Shown here piece after piece: positions 9,623-17,890 of a DNA stretch of 64,000 nt (position 1 is the stretch's first letter; every line of letters starts with the position of its first letter). A program made the position numbers and the translations under genes. This stretch comes from Aerococcus mictus (GTDB lineage Bacteria > Bacillota > Bacilli > Lactobacillales > Aerococcaceae), in NCBI RefSeq assembly GCF_003286595.3, contig NZ_CP132985.1:1178001-1242000 (forward strand), given 5' to 3'. The notes beneath the pieces are model-generated. The model was not told where the DNA came from and made no database searches. It saw nothing but the letters and a program-made list of their open reading frames with translations.

Positions 9623-9660
9623 AAAACTCACTCAGGATTTAAAAATCTTGAGTGAGTTTT
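9623..9660. terminator. bidirectional terminator, amidase / dtd
   Basis: AAAACTCACTCAGGAT pairs with ATCTTGAGTGAGTTTT with one mismatch and a short A-rich loop. It lies between convergent genes. Confidence 0.85.
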
Positions 9661-9686
9661 CATTTTACCGAATAAAATCGTGCAAG

Positions 9687-10133
9687 CTATTCATCTGAAT
9701 CTAAGATAATCGTTATTGGGCCATCATTAATTAATTGAACCTGCATATCAGCTCCAAACTGACCCGTTTCGACTTCTAAATTATAGTTATTACGTAGTTC
9801 TTCATTCAGTTGTTGATAGATGGCATCTCCGTGGTCTGCTTTAGCCGCATCGATAAAGCTTGGCCGGTTGCCCTTCTTGGTTCTCGCATAGAGGGTAAAT
9901 TGAGAAATCGATAAGATCTTCCCGCCAACTTGCTTAATATCCAAGTTCAATTTATCGTTTTCATCAGCAAAAATTCGCATTTTGGCAATCTTTTTAGCCA
10001 TATATTTAACGGTCTCTTCAGTATCACTATCATGGACACCCACTAGGAGCACAAAGCCATGGTCAATGTGACCGACTGTTTCGCCATCAATACTTACACT
10101 AGCCTCCTTAGCCCGTTGGATAACAATTCGCAA
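9687..10133 (-). CDS. dtd: D-aminoacyl-tRNA deacylase
   Basis: This 148-residue protein removes D-amino acids (and glycine from tRNA-Ala) from mischarged tRNAs. It has the start RIVIQRAKEASV, the active-site motif SQFTLYA and the Gly-cisPro motif near the end (NDGPITI). The start used is a TTG at 10133: GGGAG lies five bases before it and the length then matches the family. Earlier in-frame codons would add an unconserved, poorly initiated N-terminus. Downstream of rel in the same direction, the usual Firmicute order. Confidence 0.92.
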   Translation of the reverse strand: MRIVIQRAKEASVSIDGETVGHIDHGFVLLVGVHDSDTEETVKYMAKKIAKMRIFADENDKLNLDIKQVGGKILSISQFTLYARTKKGNRPSFIDAAKADHGDAIYQQLNEELRNNYNLEVETGQFGADMQVQLINDGPITIILDSDE

Positions 10134-10212
10134 AAAATCTCCCTTTCTATTCAATAAATTTTTATTCACTCAACTATTCTCTCATCGATCACTGACATTT
10201 TAAAGACATTCA

Positions 10213-12459
10213 CTAAACCCGTTCAACATCATAAACATCGGGAACATTTTTAATACGGTCAATAATCTTCTCTAACTGGTCTAAACTTTGAATAACAATT
10301 CTAATGCGTACCTTCAAGTTATTGGTCTTATGATCAACATTTCCGTTGACGTTAGAAATATTGGTTACCAAAGGCGTAATAACCTGCAAGATATCGTTAA
10401 GAAAACCGTTACGGTCAAATCCATCGATCATAATTTCTACGGCATAGGAATTATTGTGGGTAGCCGCGTCTTCCCAATAGACTTCAATCAATCGTTGAGA
10501 TTGAACCTCATTCATATTTTGGATATTTTGACAGTCTTGGCGGTGAATGGTTACCCCCCGTCCCATAGTGATAAAGCCAATAATGTCATCACCTGGTATA
10601 GGGTTACAGCAATGAGCTAGGCGGAAGAGAACATTATCTTCACCTTCCACCACAATTCCATCATTGTGGCGAACGGCCATCCGCTCGGACTTGCCCCCCC
10701 GGCTGGATTGACCGTTATTTTTACGCTCCTCTTCTTCTTGGAGGAAATCTTCCAGTTTCGACTGGTGCTCCTCTTTATCACGGCGTTTCCGTTCATTTTC
10801 AGTGATCTTATTGGCGACAGCGGAAGCGGATAGTTCACCAAAGCCCACTGCTGCAAATAAGTCGTCGATACTTGAAAAATTAAAGCGTTCCAAACATTTA
10901 GCCTGCATATCCTTGTTGAATAATTCATTAAAGGAAAAGTCCATCTCCTTAACGGTTTTAATCACGGCTTCCCGGCCACGTTCAATATTTTCATCACGAT
11001 CTAATAATTTAAAATGCCGTTTAATCTTATTTTTAGCCCGATTAGTCATCACGAAATTCACCCAGTCCCGACTAGGACCAGCAGAATTCTTAGAGGTTAG
11101 GATTTCAACAATATCACCGGTATGTAAGCCATAGTTCAAAGGAACAATCTTTCCGTTTACTTTGGCCCCTACTGTACTATGTCCGACTTCGGTATGGATT
11201 TGATAAGCAAAATCCAGTGGGCTGGCGCCTGAGGGTAATTCGCTCACATCACCCTTGGGGGTAAAGACATAGACCTTGTCCTTAAAAATATCCTCTTTAA
11301 CGCTTTCCACAAACTGAGTGGCATCATCCGAATCGTCTTGTAAATCCTCAATTTGATGGAACCACTCTAATTGTTTATCTAAATCGTCAGTTTCTACCTT
11401 GTCGGTAACCCCTTTTTTGTAAGCCCAGTGAGCTGCTACCCCATACTCAGCCACCTCATGCATATCAAAGGTTCTAATTTGAATTTCAACAGGTTGGCCA
11501 TGTTCACCTAAGACCGTGGTATGCAGAGATTGGTAGCCATTGGCCTTAGGCATAGCGATATAGTCCTTGAAACGTCCAGGTAGAGGTTTCCAGCTGGTAT
11601 GGACAATGCCTAAGACTGCATAGCAATCCTTTACGCTAGGAACCAAGACACGGATAGCTAGGAGGTCATAAATTTCGTCAAAGGTTTTCTTTTGCTGGTG
11701 CATCTTTTTATAGATGGAATAGATATGCTTAGGACGGCCATAGATATCGTATTCGCCATCAATAATGGGCTTGACATACTTATTTAAAACGTCAATCGTC
11801 GCATCAATATAAGCTTCCCGTTCTTCTCTTTTTGAGTTCATCAGGTGAACGATCTGGTAATAAGCCTCTGGATTAATATAGCGCAAACAGGTGTCCTCTA
11901 ATTCCCATTTGATTTGACTCATCCCTAGGCGGTCGGCTAAGGGCGCATAGATATCAAGGGTTTCTTCGGAAATGCTGACTTGCTTTTCAGGACGGTGCCA
12001 TTTTAAGGTGCGCATGTTATGTAAACGATCAGCCAGTTTGACCACAATTACCCGCAAATCATTGGCCATGGCTAAGAGGAGCTTTTGGTGGTTTTCAGCT
12101 AGCTGTTCCTCTTTCGAACGATACTTCACCTTCCCTAACTTCGTCACCCCATCAACCAAAGTGGCAATGGTTTTAGAGAAAAAGTATTCTATATCATCTA
12201 AAGTAATGCCAGTATCTTCGACCACATCATGCAAGAAGCCAGTGGCTACAGTATCCGGGTCCATTTGTAAATCAGCCAGAATACTGGCCACTTGGGTGGG
12301 ATGAATAAAAAACGGTTCGCCCGATTTACGTTTTTGTCCTTCATGCGCCCTCTCCGCAAAAGCACAGGCTTTTTTTATCATAGCTACTTTATCTTCAGGC
12401 ATATATTGTTCACAGGAAGCGATGACTTCTTCTTTACTTTTGTTTTTGATTTCTGACAT
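10213..12459 (-). CDS. rel: bifunctional (p)ppGpp synthetase/hydrolase
   Basis: A 748-residue long RSH protein. In order: an HD hydrolase domain (HPTQVA and FLHDVVEDT in the first 85 residues), a synthetase domain (YQSLHTTV and EIQIRTFDMHEVAEYG, about 300-345), a TGS domain (about 395-455), a conserved Cys/His region (LAHCCNPIPGD) and a C-terminal ACT domain. The intact HD motif implies it both makes and degrades the alarmone in response to amino acid starvation at the ribosome. GGAGGG lies upstream of the ATG. Likely co-transcribed with dtd, 79 bases downstream. Confidence 0.96.
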   Translation of the reverse strand: MSEIKNKSKEEVIASCEQYMPEDKVAMIKKACAFAERAHEGQKRKSGEPFFIHPTQVASILADLQMDPDTVATGFLHDVVEDTGITLDDIEYFFSKTIATLVDGVTKLGKVKYRSKEEQLAENHQKLLLAMANDLRVIVVKLADRLHNMRTLKWHRPEKQVSISEETLDIYAPLADRLGMSQIKWELEDTCLRYINPEAYYQIVHLMNSKREEREAYIDATIDVLNKYVKPIIDGEYDIYGRPKHIYSIYKKMHQQKKTFDEIYDLLAIRVLVPSVKDCYAVLGIVHTSWKPLPGRFKDYIAMPKANGYQSLHTTVLGEHGQPVEIQIRTFDMHEVAEYGVAAHWAYKKGVTDKVETDDLDKQLEWFHQIEDLQDDSDDATQFVESVKEDIFKDKVYVFTPKGDVSELPSGASPLDFAYQIHTEVGHSTVGAKVNGKIVPLNYGLHTGDIVEILTSKNSAGPSRDWVNFVMTNRAKNKIKRHFKLLDRDENIERGREAVIKTVKEMDFSFNELFNKDMQAKCLERFNFSSIDDLFAAVGFGELSASAVANKITENERKRRDKEEHQSKLEDFLQEEEERKNNGQSSRGGKSERMAVRHNDGIVVEGEDNVLFRLAHCCNPIPGDDIIGFITMGRGVTIHRQDCQNIQNMNEVQSQRLIEVYWEDAATHNNSYAVEIMIDGFDRNGFLNDILQVITPLVTNISNVNGNVDHKTNNLKVRIRIVIQSLDQLEKIIDRIKNVPDVYDVERV

Positions 12460-12553
12460 AAGAAGCCCTCCATTCTACAAGATCTTTTAGACACACATCT
12501 AAGTATATTAAAGTTATTATAACGCGTCTGAATGAGTGCAGGCAATTACTTAC

Positions 12554-13504
12554 CTATAAACTATTTTTATCTCGATGCTCTCTACCCTTCTTGGCTAGGA
12601 TTCCAAACCAATCCCCAGCTCGCATAATCCAAGGTAAATAAAAATCATTAGCGATTAATGCATCCTTTAGCTTGTCAACTTCAGTATAGTAGATGCCGGA
12701 TAAGATAAAAGATCCATTGTCTTTTAAGTTGTCATAGGCTTGGGGAACGAGCGGCAGGAGGATATCCGCTAAAATATTGGCAGTGATCACATCTACCTGG
12801 TCATGGATACCGTTGAGCTTATCGTTAGACTGAACCGTCACCTGATCCATGCCAGCATTGAGGTTAATATTAGCCTTAGCAGTTTCGATAATGCTCTCAT
12901 CATAGTCATAGGCAGCGACACTTTGAGCCCCTAAGCGTTTTGCCGTAATCGCTAAAATACCTGAACCGGTCCCCACATCAATCACCCGGTCGCCCTTTTG
13001 TAAGACCAGACCCATTAAATGAATGGCTAACTGGGTCGTGGGATGGTCTCCGGTGCCGAAAGCCATGCCAGGATCCAAATAAATAGCATTGGAATCAGCC
13101 TGTTGACTGTCTTTTTCCCAAACCGGAATAATTGATAACCAATGATTGACTTGAATCGGTTGATAATAGTCTTGCCAGTTCGACACCCAAGATTGGTCTT
13201 CCAAGCGGTTAATGCTTAGTCCTTGTGAGGACCAAGCAGGATCAAGTGCCTGTAATTTTTCGGCAATCGCTTCTTTTAAGGCTGATTGGTCCGTTTCAGC
13301 TGAAAAATAGCCTTTTACAATGGGGGAGTCCCCATATTTTTCTAGGACATCATCGCTTTTAAAGACACCAAAGGCTGAGGGAAGCTTTAAATAATCTTCG
13401 ATATCTTGGATAGCGACCCCATTAGAACCGAGCGCCATTAAACAATCTGATACTAAGTCAGAGGGTATATTTTGACAATATATAATTATTTCTAACCAGT
13501 CCAT
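12554..13504 (-). CDS. prmA: ribosomal protein L11 methyltransferase
   Basis: A 316-residue SAM-dependent enzyme that methylates ribosomal protein L11. The N-terminal substrate domain is followed by the SAM-binding motif VIDVGTGSGILAI and the catalytic-region motif ITANILADIL. The ATG at 13504 is taken as start because GGAGG stands nine bases before it and the N-terminus MDWLEIIIY matches the family. The preceding gene ends only 16 bases upstream, so the two form an operon. Confidence 0.93.
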   Translation of the reverse strand: MDWLEIIIYCQNIPSDLVSDCLMALGSNGVAIQDIEDYLKLPSAFGVFKSDDVLEKYGDSPIVKGYFSAETDQSALKEAIAEKLQALDPAWSSQGLSINRLEDQSWVSNWQDYYQPIQVNHWLSIIPVWEKDSQQADSNAIYLDPGMAFGTGDHPTTQLAIHLMGLVLQKGDRVIDVGTGSGILAITAKRLGAQSVAAYDYDESIIETAKANINLNAGMDQVTVQSNDKLNGIHDQVDVITANILADILLPLVPQAYDNLKDNGSFILSGIYYTEVDKLKDALIANDFYLPWIMRAGDWFGILAKKGREHRDKNSL

Positions 13505-13520
13505 AATCTCATTCCTCCCT

Positions 13521-14018
13521 CTAGAAACAGAGTAAGGAAGCATCATAACGATTGGCTACCTTCAAGTTATCAATAATGGTTACTAAGGCTTTATTGGACC
13601 AATGAATTGTCATTTGCTGGCGTACATTAGCTTCTAGGCCCCGTAGTTGGTGAGCAGTTTCGTTAACAAGTTGGTGAATAAGTTGTAAGCAAGCGTCAAT
13701 ATATGACTTTTCAAAAGCATTAGGCGCTTGATTAGCGGGAATGACAATGTGGTTACTTTGACTATCATTCTTCCTAGCATGTTTGGAAAATGAAAAGCTC
13801 AGGGCATAATAATCGAGATCATTATAGTATTGGCCAAAATGATCCTCAAAAGTCACTGGAGCAGTACGGTATTCACCAGCTGGGTTAGCAATAAAAAATT
13901 GTAATAATAGTTCGCCTCGCTGGCCATCTTCAATTAGGCGCCAAGGAAAAGCGCTGGGCTCTTTTTCTAGTTGTTCTTGAAGGTACTTTGCTAAGGAATA
14001 AAAACGTGTATTTGGCAT
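13521..14018 (-). CDS. DUF3013-type hypothetical protein
   Basis: A soluble 165-residue protein with no signal peptide or membrane segment. Its tryptophan, aromatic and acidic pattern (FPWRLIED, DLDYYALSFSFSKHARK) and its position directly before prmA fit the DUF3013 family of Lactobacillales. I recognise the family by style and context, not by a strict motif. Function unknown; the tight spacing to prmA suggests only co-transcription. AAGGAG lies before the ATG. Confidence 0.6.
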   Translation of the reverse strand: MPNTRFYSLAKYLQEQLEKEPSAFPWRLIEDGQRGELLLQFFIANPAGEYRTAPVTFEDHFGQYYNDLDYYALSFSFSKHARKNDSQSNHIVIPANQAPNAFEKSYIDACLQLIHQLVNETAHQLRGLEANVRQQMTIHWSNKALVTIIDNLKVANRYDASLLCF

Positions 14019-14190
14019 GTCAATCTCCTTTTTAACTATCCCTTGCTCCCCTATTTAAAATAAAATGTCTATTGATTAGGAAAGCGAATTTTTATAATTA
14101 AATTTATTATAACAGTTATTGGTCAATCAAAAAAATTTCTTAATAATTTTCTTAAACCCAAGAGACCCAGTCTTAATAGATCTTCTTTTA

Positions 14191-14199
14191 TGCTATAAT
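14191..14199 (+). promoter_or_regulatory. extended -10 promoter of gpsB
   Basis: TGCTATAAT, with no good -35, about 39 bases before the gpsB start codon. Confidence 0.5.
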
Positions 14200-14237
14200 G
14201 GTTTTATTACAATTATTACTAATTTGAGGTGTCTGGA

Positions 14238-14603
14238 ATGTCTGCTCGTAACTTAACAACCAAAGATATACTACAAAAAGAATTTAAACCAGCCTTGCGT
14301 GGCTTTAATACCGAAGAAGTTGACGCGTTTTTAGATTTAATTATTCGTGACTATGAATCCTATGAAAAGGAACTAGCCTTTTTACGCCAAGAAAATAATC
14401 GCTTAAAACAAAATATCGAAAGTGAAAGCAAACAGACGAACAACACTAGCAGGAGTTCTAGTCAAGCGGCAACGACTAACTACGATATACTCAAGCGCCT
14501 TTCTAAACTGGAAAAAACGGTCTACGGACAAAGCATTCGCAAACAAAATGAGAACTATCAAGAAGACCCTGTTGAAGAAACTCGTATTTACCGTAGCGAA
14601 TAA
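14238..14603 (+). CDS. gpsB: cell cycle protein GpsB
   Basis: A 121-residue DivIVA-family protein that coordinates peripheral and septal wall synthesis by binding penicillin-binding proteins at the membrane. The N-terminal motif LQKEFKPALRGFNTEEVDAF is the conserved membrane and PBP-binding coiled-coil start. A Ser/Thr-rich linker and a short C-terminal trimerising helix (about 85-100) follow. The ATG at 14238 is preferred over the GTG at 14229, which falls inside the GAGGTG ribosome binding site. gpsB-rnpB-ypsC is a conserved Firmicute order. Confidence 0.93.
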   Translation: MSARNLTTKDILQKEFKPALRGFNTEEVDAFLDLIIRDYESYEKELAFLRQENNRLKQNIESESKQTNNTSRSSSQAATTNYDILKRLSKLEKTVYGQSIRKQNENYQEDPVEETRIYRSE

Positions 14604-14664
14604 AAGTCAACAGAAAACACTAGCAATTTAATCGTATTTACGGTAGAATTCTAGAGTTGAACAT

Positions 14665-15031
14665 TGTAAATTTCGGGTAATCGCGGGTACCCCGAGGTAT
14701 CTGAGGAAAGTCCATGCTCGCACAAGCTGAGAAGCTTGTAGTGATCGTGCTTAGCGAAACCATAAGCTAAGGCTCAGACGGCGGACAAAAAAGCTAAGGA
14801 CTTAGTCTAGGCTTGAGTCATCCTGAAAAGTGCCACAGTGACGAAGTTGAACGGGAAACCCTTCAAGTGGAACGCGGTAAACCCCTCGAGCGAGCAACCC
14901 AAACATTGGTAGGGGCACTTGACGAATCGGAAATGAACGAATTCGTCGGGGCAGTAATGCAGATAGATGATTACCGATCAAGTAGCTTCCTGACCTACTT
15001 GTGAACAGAACATGGCTTATAGAAATTTACA
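14665..15031 (+). ncRNA. rnpB: RNase P RNA, type B
   Basis: Recognised by the universal blocks GAGGAAAGTCCATGCTCGC near 14703, GAACGCGGTAAACCCCTCGA near 14871 and the 3' ACAGAACATGGCTTATAG. The P1 helix closes the molecule: GTAAATTTC (14666-14674) pairs with GAAATTTAC (15022-15030). It is the catalytic RNA that trims tRNA 5' ends. It lies between gpsB and the ypsC-type gene, as in many Firmicutes. Confidence 0.97.
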
Positions 15032-15043
15032 TCAGGCAACATA

Positions 15044-15073
15044 AGAGGCTGGGACAATGTTCCAGCCTTTTTA
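15044..15073 (+). terminator. rnpB terminator
   Basis: AGGCTGGGACA / TGTTCCAGCCT stem-loop followed by TTTTT. Confidence 0.85.
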
Positions 15074-15127
15074 TCATGGCGATTTTCATGTTAAGATGTA
15101 ACAGACTAACTAATAAAGGAGACCATT

Positions 15128-16270
15128 ATGAAACAATATTCCTTAATTGCCACCTGCGCTAGCGGGATTGAGGCCTTAGTATCCAAAGAATTAAAAGATC
15201 TGGGTTACTCAAGGGAAAATGAAAATGGCAGAGTTCGCTTTCAAGGTGACCTTAGTGATGTTGCTAAGACTAATATTTGGTTAAGAACTGCTGACCGGAT
15301 AAAAATTGTTATGGGAGAATTTAAAGCGACCACTTTTGACCAACTTTATGAACAGACCAAAGCCATTGCCTGGGAGGACATCCTCCCCCTCGACGCTGAA
15401 TTCCCCGTTTCAGGGAAATCAGTAAAATCTAAACTCCACCATGTGCCGACATGTCAGAGTATGGTTAAAAAGGCGATCGTTGACCGCTTAAGTGAGGTCT
15501 ACCATCGTCGTGGTCATTTACCAGAGGCCGGTGCTCGCTACCCCATTGAGATAAGTATTCACAAAGACAAGGCCCTCTTGACCCTAGATACTTCAGGGAC
15601 TAGTCTCTTCAAGCGCGGTTACCGTCAAGAAAAAGGTGGAGCTCCCTTAAAAGAGACTTTAGCTGCAGCCCTGGTTGATTTAACCACATGGTTTCCAGAC
15701 CGCCCCCTTTATGATCCGACCACTGGCTCTGGAACCATCGCCATTGAGGCGGCTATGAAAGGGATGAATATTGCACCTGGTCTTAAGCGGTCATTTGTAT
15801 GTGAGGACTGGGATATTTTTCCTAAAGAAGTCTTTGACCAGGTCAGAGACCAAGCGCGAGCTGCTATTGACCATGAGGTTCAATTAGATATTCTCGCTTG
15901 CGATATTGACCATCGCATGATCGAGATTGCTCAGAAAAATGCTGAAGCAGCAGGTGTTAGTCACCAAATCCACTTTAAACAAATGCAATTAGCTGATTTT
16001 ACCACCCAAAAAAGCTATGGCATTATTATCTCCAACCCACCCTACGGTGAACGCCTAAATGATGAGGACTATATCCATGACCTTTATGAAAAGATGGGAG
16101 AAATTTACCGACCCCTCAAAACTTGGAGTAAGTATATTTTAACCAGTGATGAAAATTTCGAAAATTACTATGGCCAAAAAGCCACTAAAAAACGTAAGCT
16201 CTACAATGGAGCCCTCAAGGTGGACTATTACCAATACTGGGGCGAAAAACGTCCTCGTAACAAAGCATAA
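15128..16270 (+). CDS. THUMP-domain class I SAM-dependent RNA methyltransferase (YpsC/RlmL-N type)
   Basis: A 380-residue enzyme with an N-terminal ferredoxin-like and THUMP RNA-binding region (about 1-155) and a Rossmann methyltransferase domain. The latter has YDPTTGSGTIAIEAA as SAM motif and SNPPYGERL as the N6/N2-purine catalytic motif. It matches the Bacillus YpsC type, predicted to methylate guanine N2 in 23S rRNA like the first half of E. coli RlmL. The exact target base is inferred from family. AAAGGAG precedes the ATG. Confidence 0.88.
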   Translation: MKQYSLIATCASGIEALVSKELKDLGYSRENENGRVRFQGDLSDVAKTNIWLRTADRIKIVMGEFKATTFDQLYEQTKAIAWEDILPLDAEFPVSGKSVKSKLHHVPTCQSMVKKAIVDRLSEVYHRRGHLPEAGARYPIEISIHKDKALLTLDTSGTSLFKRGYRQEKGGAPLKETLAAALVDLTTWFPDRPLYDPTTGSGTIAIEAAMKGMNIAPGLKRSFVCEDWDIFPKEVFDQVRDQARAAIDHEVQLDILACDIDHRMIEIAQKNAEAAGVSHQIHFKQMQLADFTTQKSYGIIISNPPYGERLNDEDYIHDLYEKMGEIYRPLKTWSKYILTSDENFENYYGQKATKKRKLYNGALKVDYYQYWGEKRPRNKA

Positions 16271-16280
16271 AGACTAAAAA

Positions 16281-16352
16281 ACTGTCATTACCACTTTCTC
16301 TTTCACTTAGTAAGATTGACTAGATGAATAAGATTGATAATGACAGTCTTTT
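16281..16352. terminator. bidirectional terminator, ypsC-type / UreI-type genes
   Basis: ACTGTCATTA (16281-16290) pairs with TAATGACAGT (16338-16347), followed by a T run. It lies between convergent genes. Confidence 0.8.
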
Positions 16353-16388
16353 TATATGCTCTTTATTTCTTGACTCTTTATCCTAAAA

Positions 16389-16913
16389 CTATAAAGTACT
16401 TGGCCAGTTTCCGGTGAGAATGAGCAAGGCTGGAATCCAGCAAGTCACTACCCCGGCAAAAATGGTCAGATAATATAACCAATCGCCATATTTACGCCCT
16501 AAATTGTGGCTAAAGTAGTTGGTTGCCCATAGATAACCCCACATGATCCAGTTAAAGACATCCCAATAATTACCGCCATTTCCCATGAGGATCCATACAG
16601 CAAAGAAAATCGAGTTAAAGGTAACAAATATGGAAAAGTAGCCCAGATTTTTGTTATCCCATTGTTTGATCCGATTGACACCGTAGGATAAGTAAGTGTA
16701 ACCAAATAAGAGACCTGAAATCGCTGTATAATAATAGGTGGAGTCTTTTTCAGCAAAAATTCCATGAACACAAATCATGACATTTAGAAAGATATACAAG
16801 AGACCAGTAAAAATATTAATCAGTGCATTGGAATTATCTTCAACCTTATCAAGGTAGTTTAACCCATTGGAAATCAGAACAATTCCAGAAAACATTAATG
16901 TTATCCCTGACAT
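16389..16913 (-). CDS. AmiS/UreI family urea or amide channel
   Basis: A 174-residue protein with six predicted membrane helices. It is clearly alignable with Helicobacter UreI: GIVLISNGL in helix 1, then the segment around LINIFTGLLYIFLNVMIC, SGLLFGYTYL in the middle, and CWIPALLIL with a following Trp near the end. UreI is an acid-gated urea channel in the inner membrane; AmiS homologues pass short-chain amides. Neither urease nor amidase genes are present in the window, so the substrate is open. Transcribed alone, with its own terminator on the right-hand gene's boundary. Confidence 0.82.
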   Translation of the reverse strand: MSGITLMFSGIVLISNGLNYLDKVEDNSNALINIFTGLLYIFLNVMICVHGIFAEKDSTYYYTAISGLLFGYTYLSYGVNRIKQWDNKNLGYFSIFVTFNSIFFAVWILMGNGGNYWDVFNWIMWGYLWATNYFSHNLGRKYGDWLYYLTIFAGVVTCWIPALLILTGNWPSTL

Positions 16914-17070
16914 TTGGACATTCTCCTTTGCTTGTTAATGTATTTATCTTAACTATAGCAATTTGCCAATAACTTTCAATTGATAATTTGCCAGGGACGT
17001 ACACTCTGATGATATTGTATCTGTTAAATCTTTATTTGATTATTGGAACGGATCCTGTTAGTGGATGATT

Positions 17071-17865
17071 TTAAATATTATAGTTGCCCGTATCTGTATA
17101 AGACTGAATGAGAGGCTCAAGTTCACTAAAACAAGCTGGACTAGCAATAATAAAATTGGAGGGTTTGGTATAATCCGGCATTTGATTAGAAAAATTGGAA
17201 AAATGCAGTCCCATCTCCTGAGCCATCAAAATGAAGGGCGCATAATCCCAGGGTCCCCCACCAGGGTTGACAAAGGCTCCATATTGGCCCTTGATTACAC
17301 TGATTCCATCTAGTGAAGAGCAGCCATAATTTCGGATATCGAAGGCATTATCAGCAATATAATAGAAATAGTCGCGTTTGATATTATGTTGAGGAGAAAT
17401 ACCAATAAGAGAGTCTCTTAGACTAAGATCAGCCACTGGTTCTAAGCGCTTGCCATTACAATACACCCCGTCACCTAAACTGGCAGAGTATAGTTCATCA
17501 CCAAAGACATCATAAACATAGGCTAGTTTAGCCTGTCCATGGGAAAAATAAGTGATCATCGTGGCGTAATTTTCTTTTTGCTTAACAAAGTTTGCTGTGC
17601 CATCAATCGGGTCAATAATCCATAGATGACTAGCCTCGGGATCTACCTCTGTTTGGCCATAAGTTTCTTCACCAATAATGGTCTGATGGCCGGGGAGTTG
17701 TTTAATATGGTTTTCAATTAATTCTTGAACAGCTATATCGATTTCAGTGGCTAAGTCACGAAAATCACGTTTTTCTTTGGTTTTGTAGCTGGTATTTTCT
17801 TGAATGAGGGCTTTAATTTCAGGGAACCAAGACTTTACTTCTTGGTCTAATTGGTCAATATTCAT
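17071..17865 (-). CDS. inositol monophosphatase family protein
   Basis: A 264-residue member of the metal-dependent inositol phosphatase superfamily. Metal-binding motifs are intact: GEE near residue 70, WIIDPIDGTANF near 88 and GPWDYAP near 213. Gram-positive homologues of this size act on sugar or nucleotide monophosphates such as inositol phosphate or pAp, and the substrate cannot be read from sequence. AAGGAG eight bases before the ATG at 17865 sets the start. The alpha-amylase gene ends 25 bases upstream, so the two probably share a transcript. Confidence 0.85.
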   Translation of the reverse strand: MNIDQLDQEVKSWFPEIKALIQENTSYKTKEKRDFRDLATEIDIAVQELIENHIKQLPGHQTIIGEETYGQTEVDPEASHLWIIDPIDGTANFVKQKENYATMITYFSHGQAKLAYVYDVFGDELYSASLGDGVYCNGKRLEPVADLSLRDSLIGISPQHNIKRDYFYYIADNAFDIRNYGCSSLDGISVIKGQYGAFVNPGGGPWDYAPFILMAQEMGLHFSNFSNQMPDYTKPSNFIIASPACFSELEPLIQSYTDTGNYNI

Positions 17866-17890
17866 AGTGATCACTCCTTCATTTTGATAA

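Noticed and set aside
14813-15004. Open frame of about 60 codons
   Set aside because: It lies wholly inside the RNase P RNA, whose conserved blocks explain the sequence.
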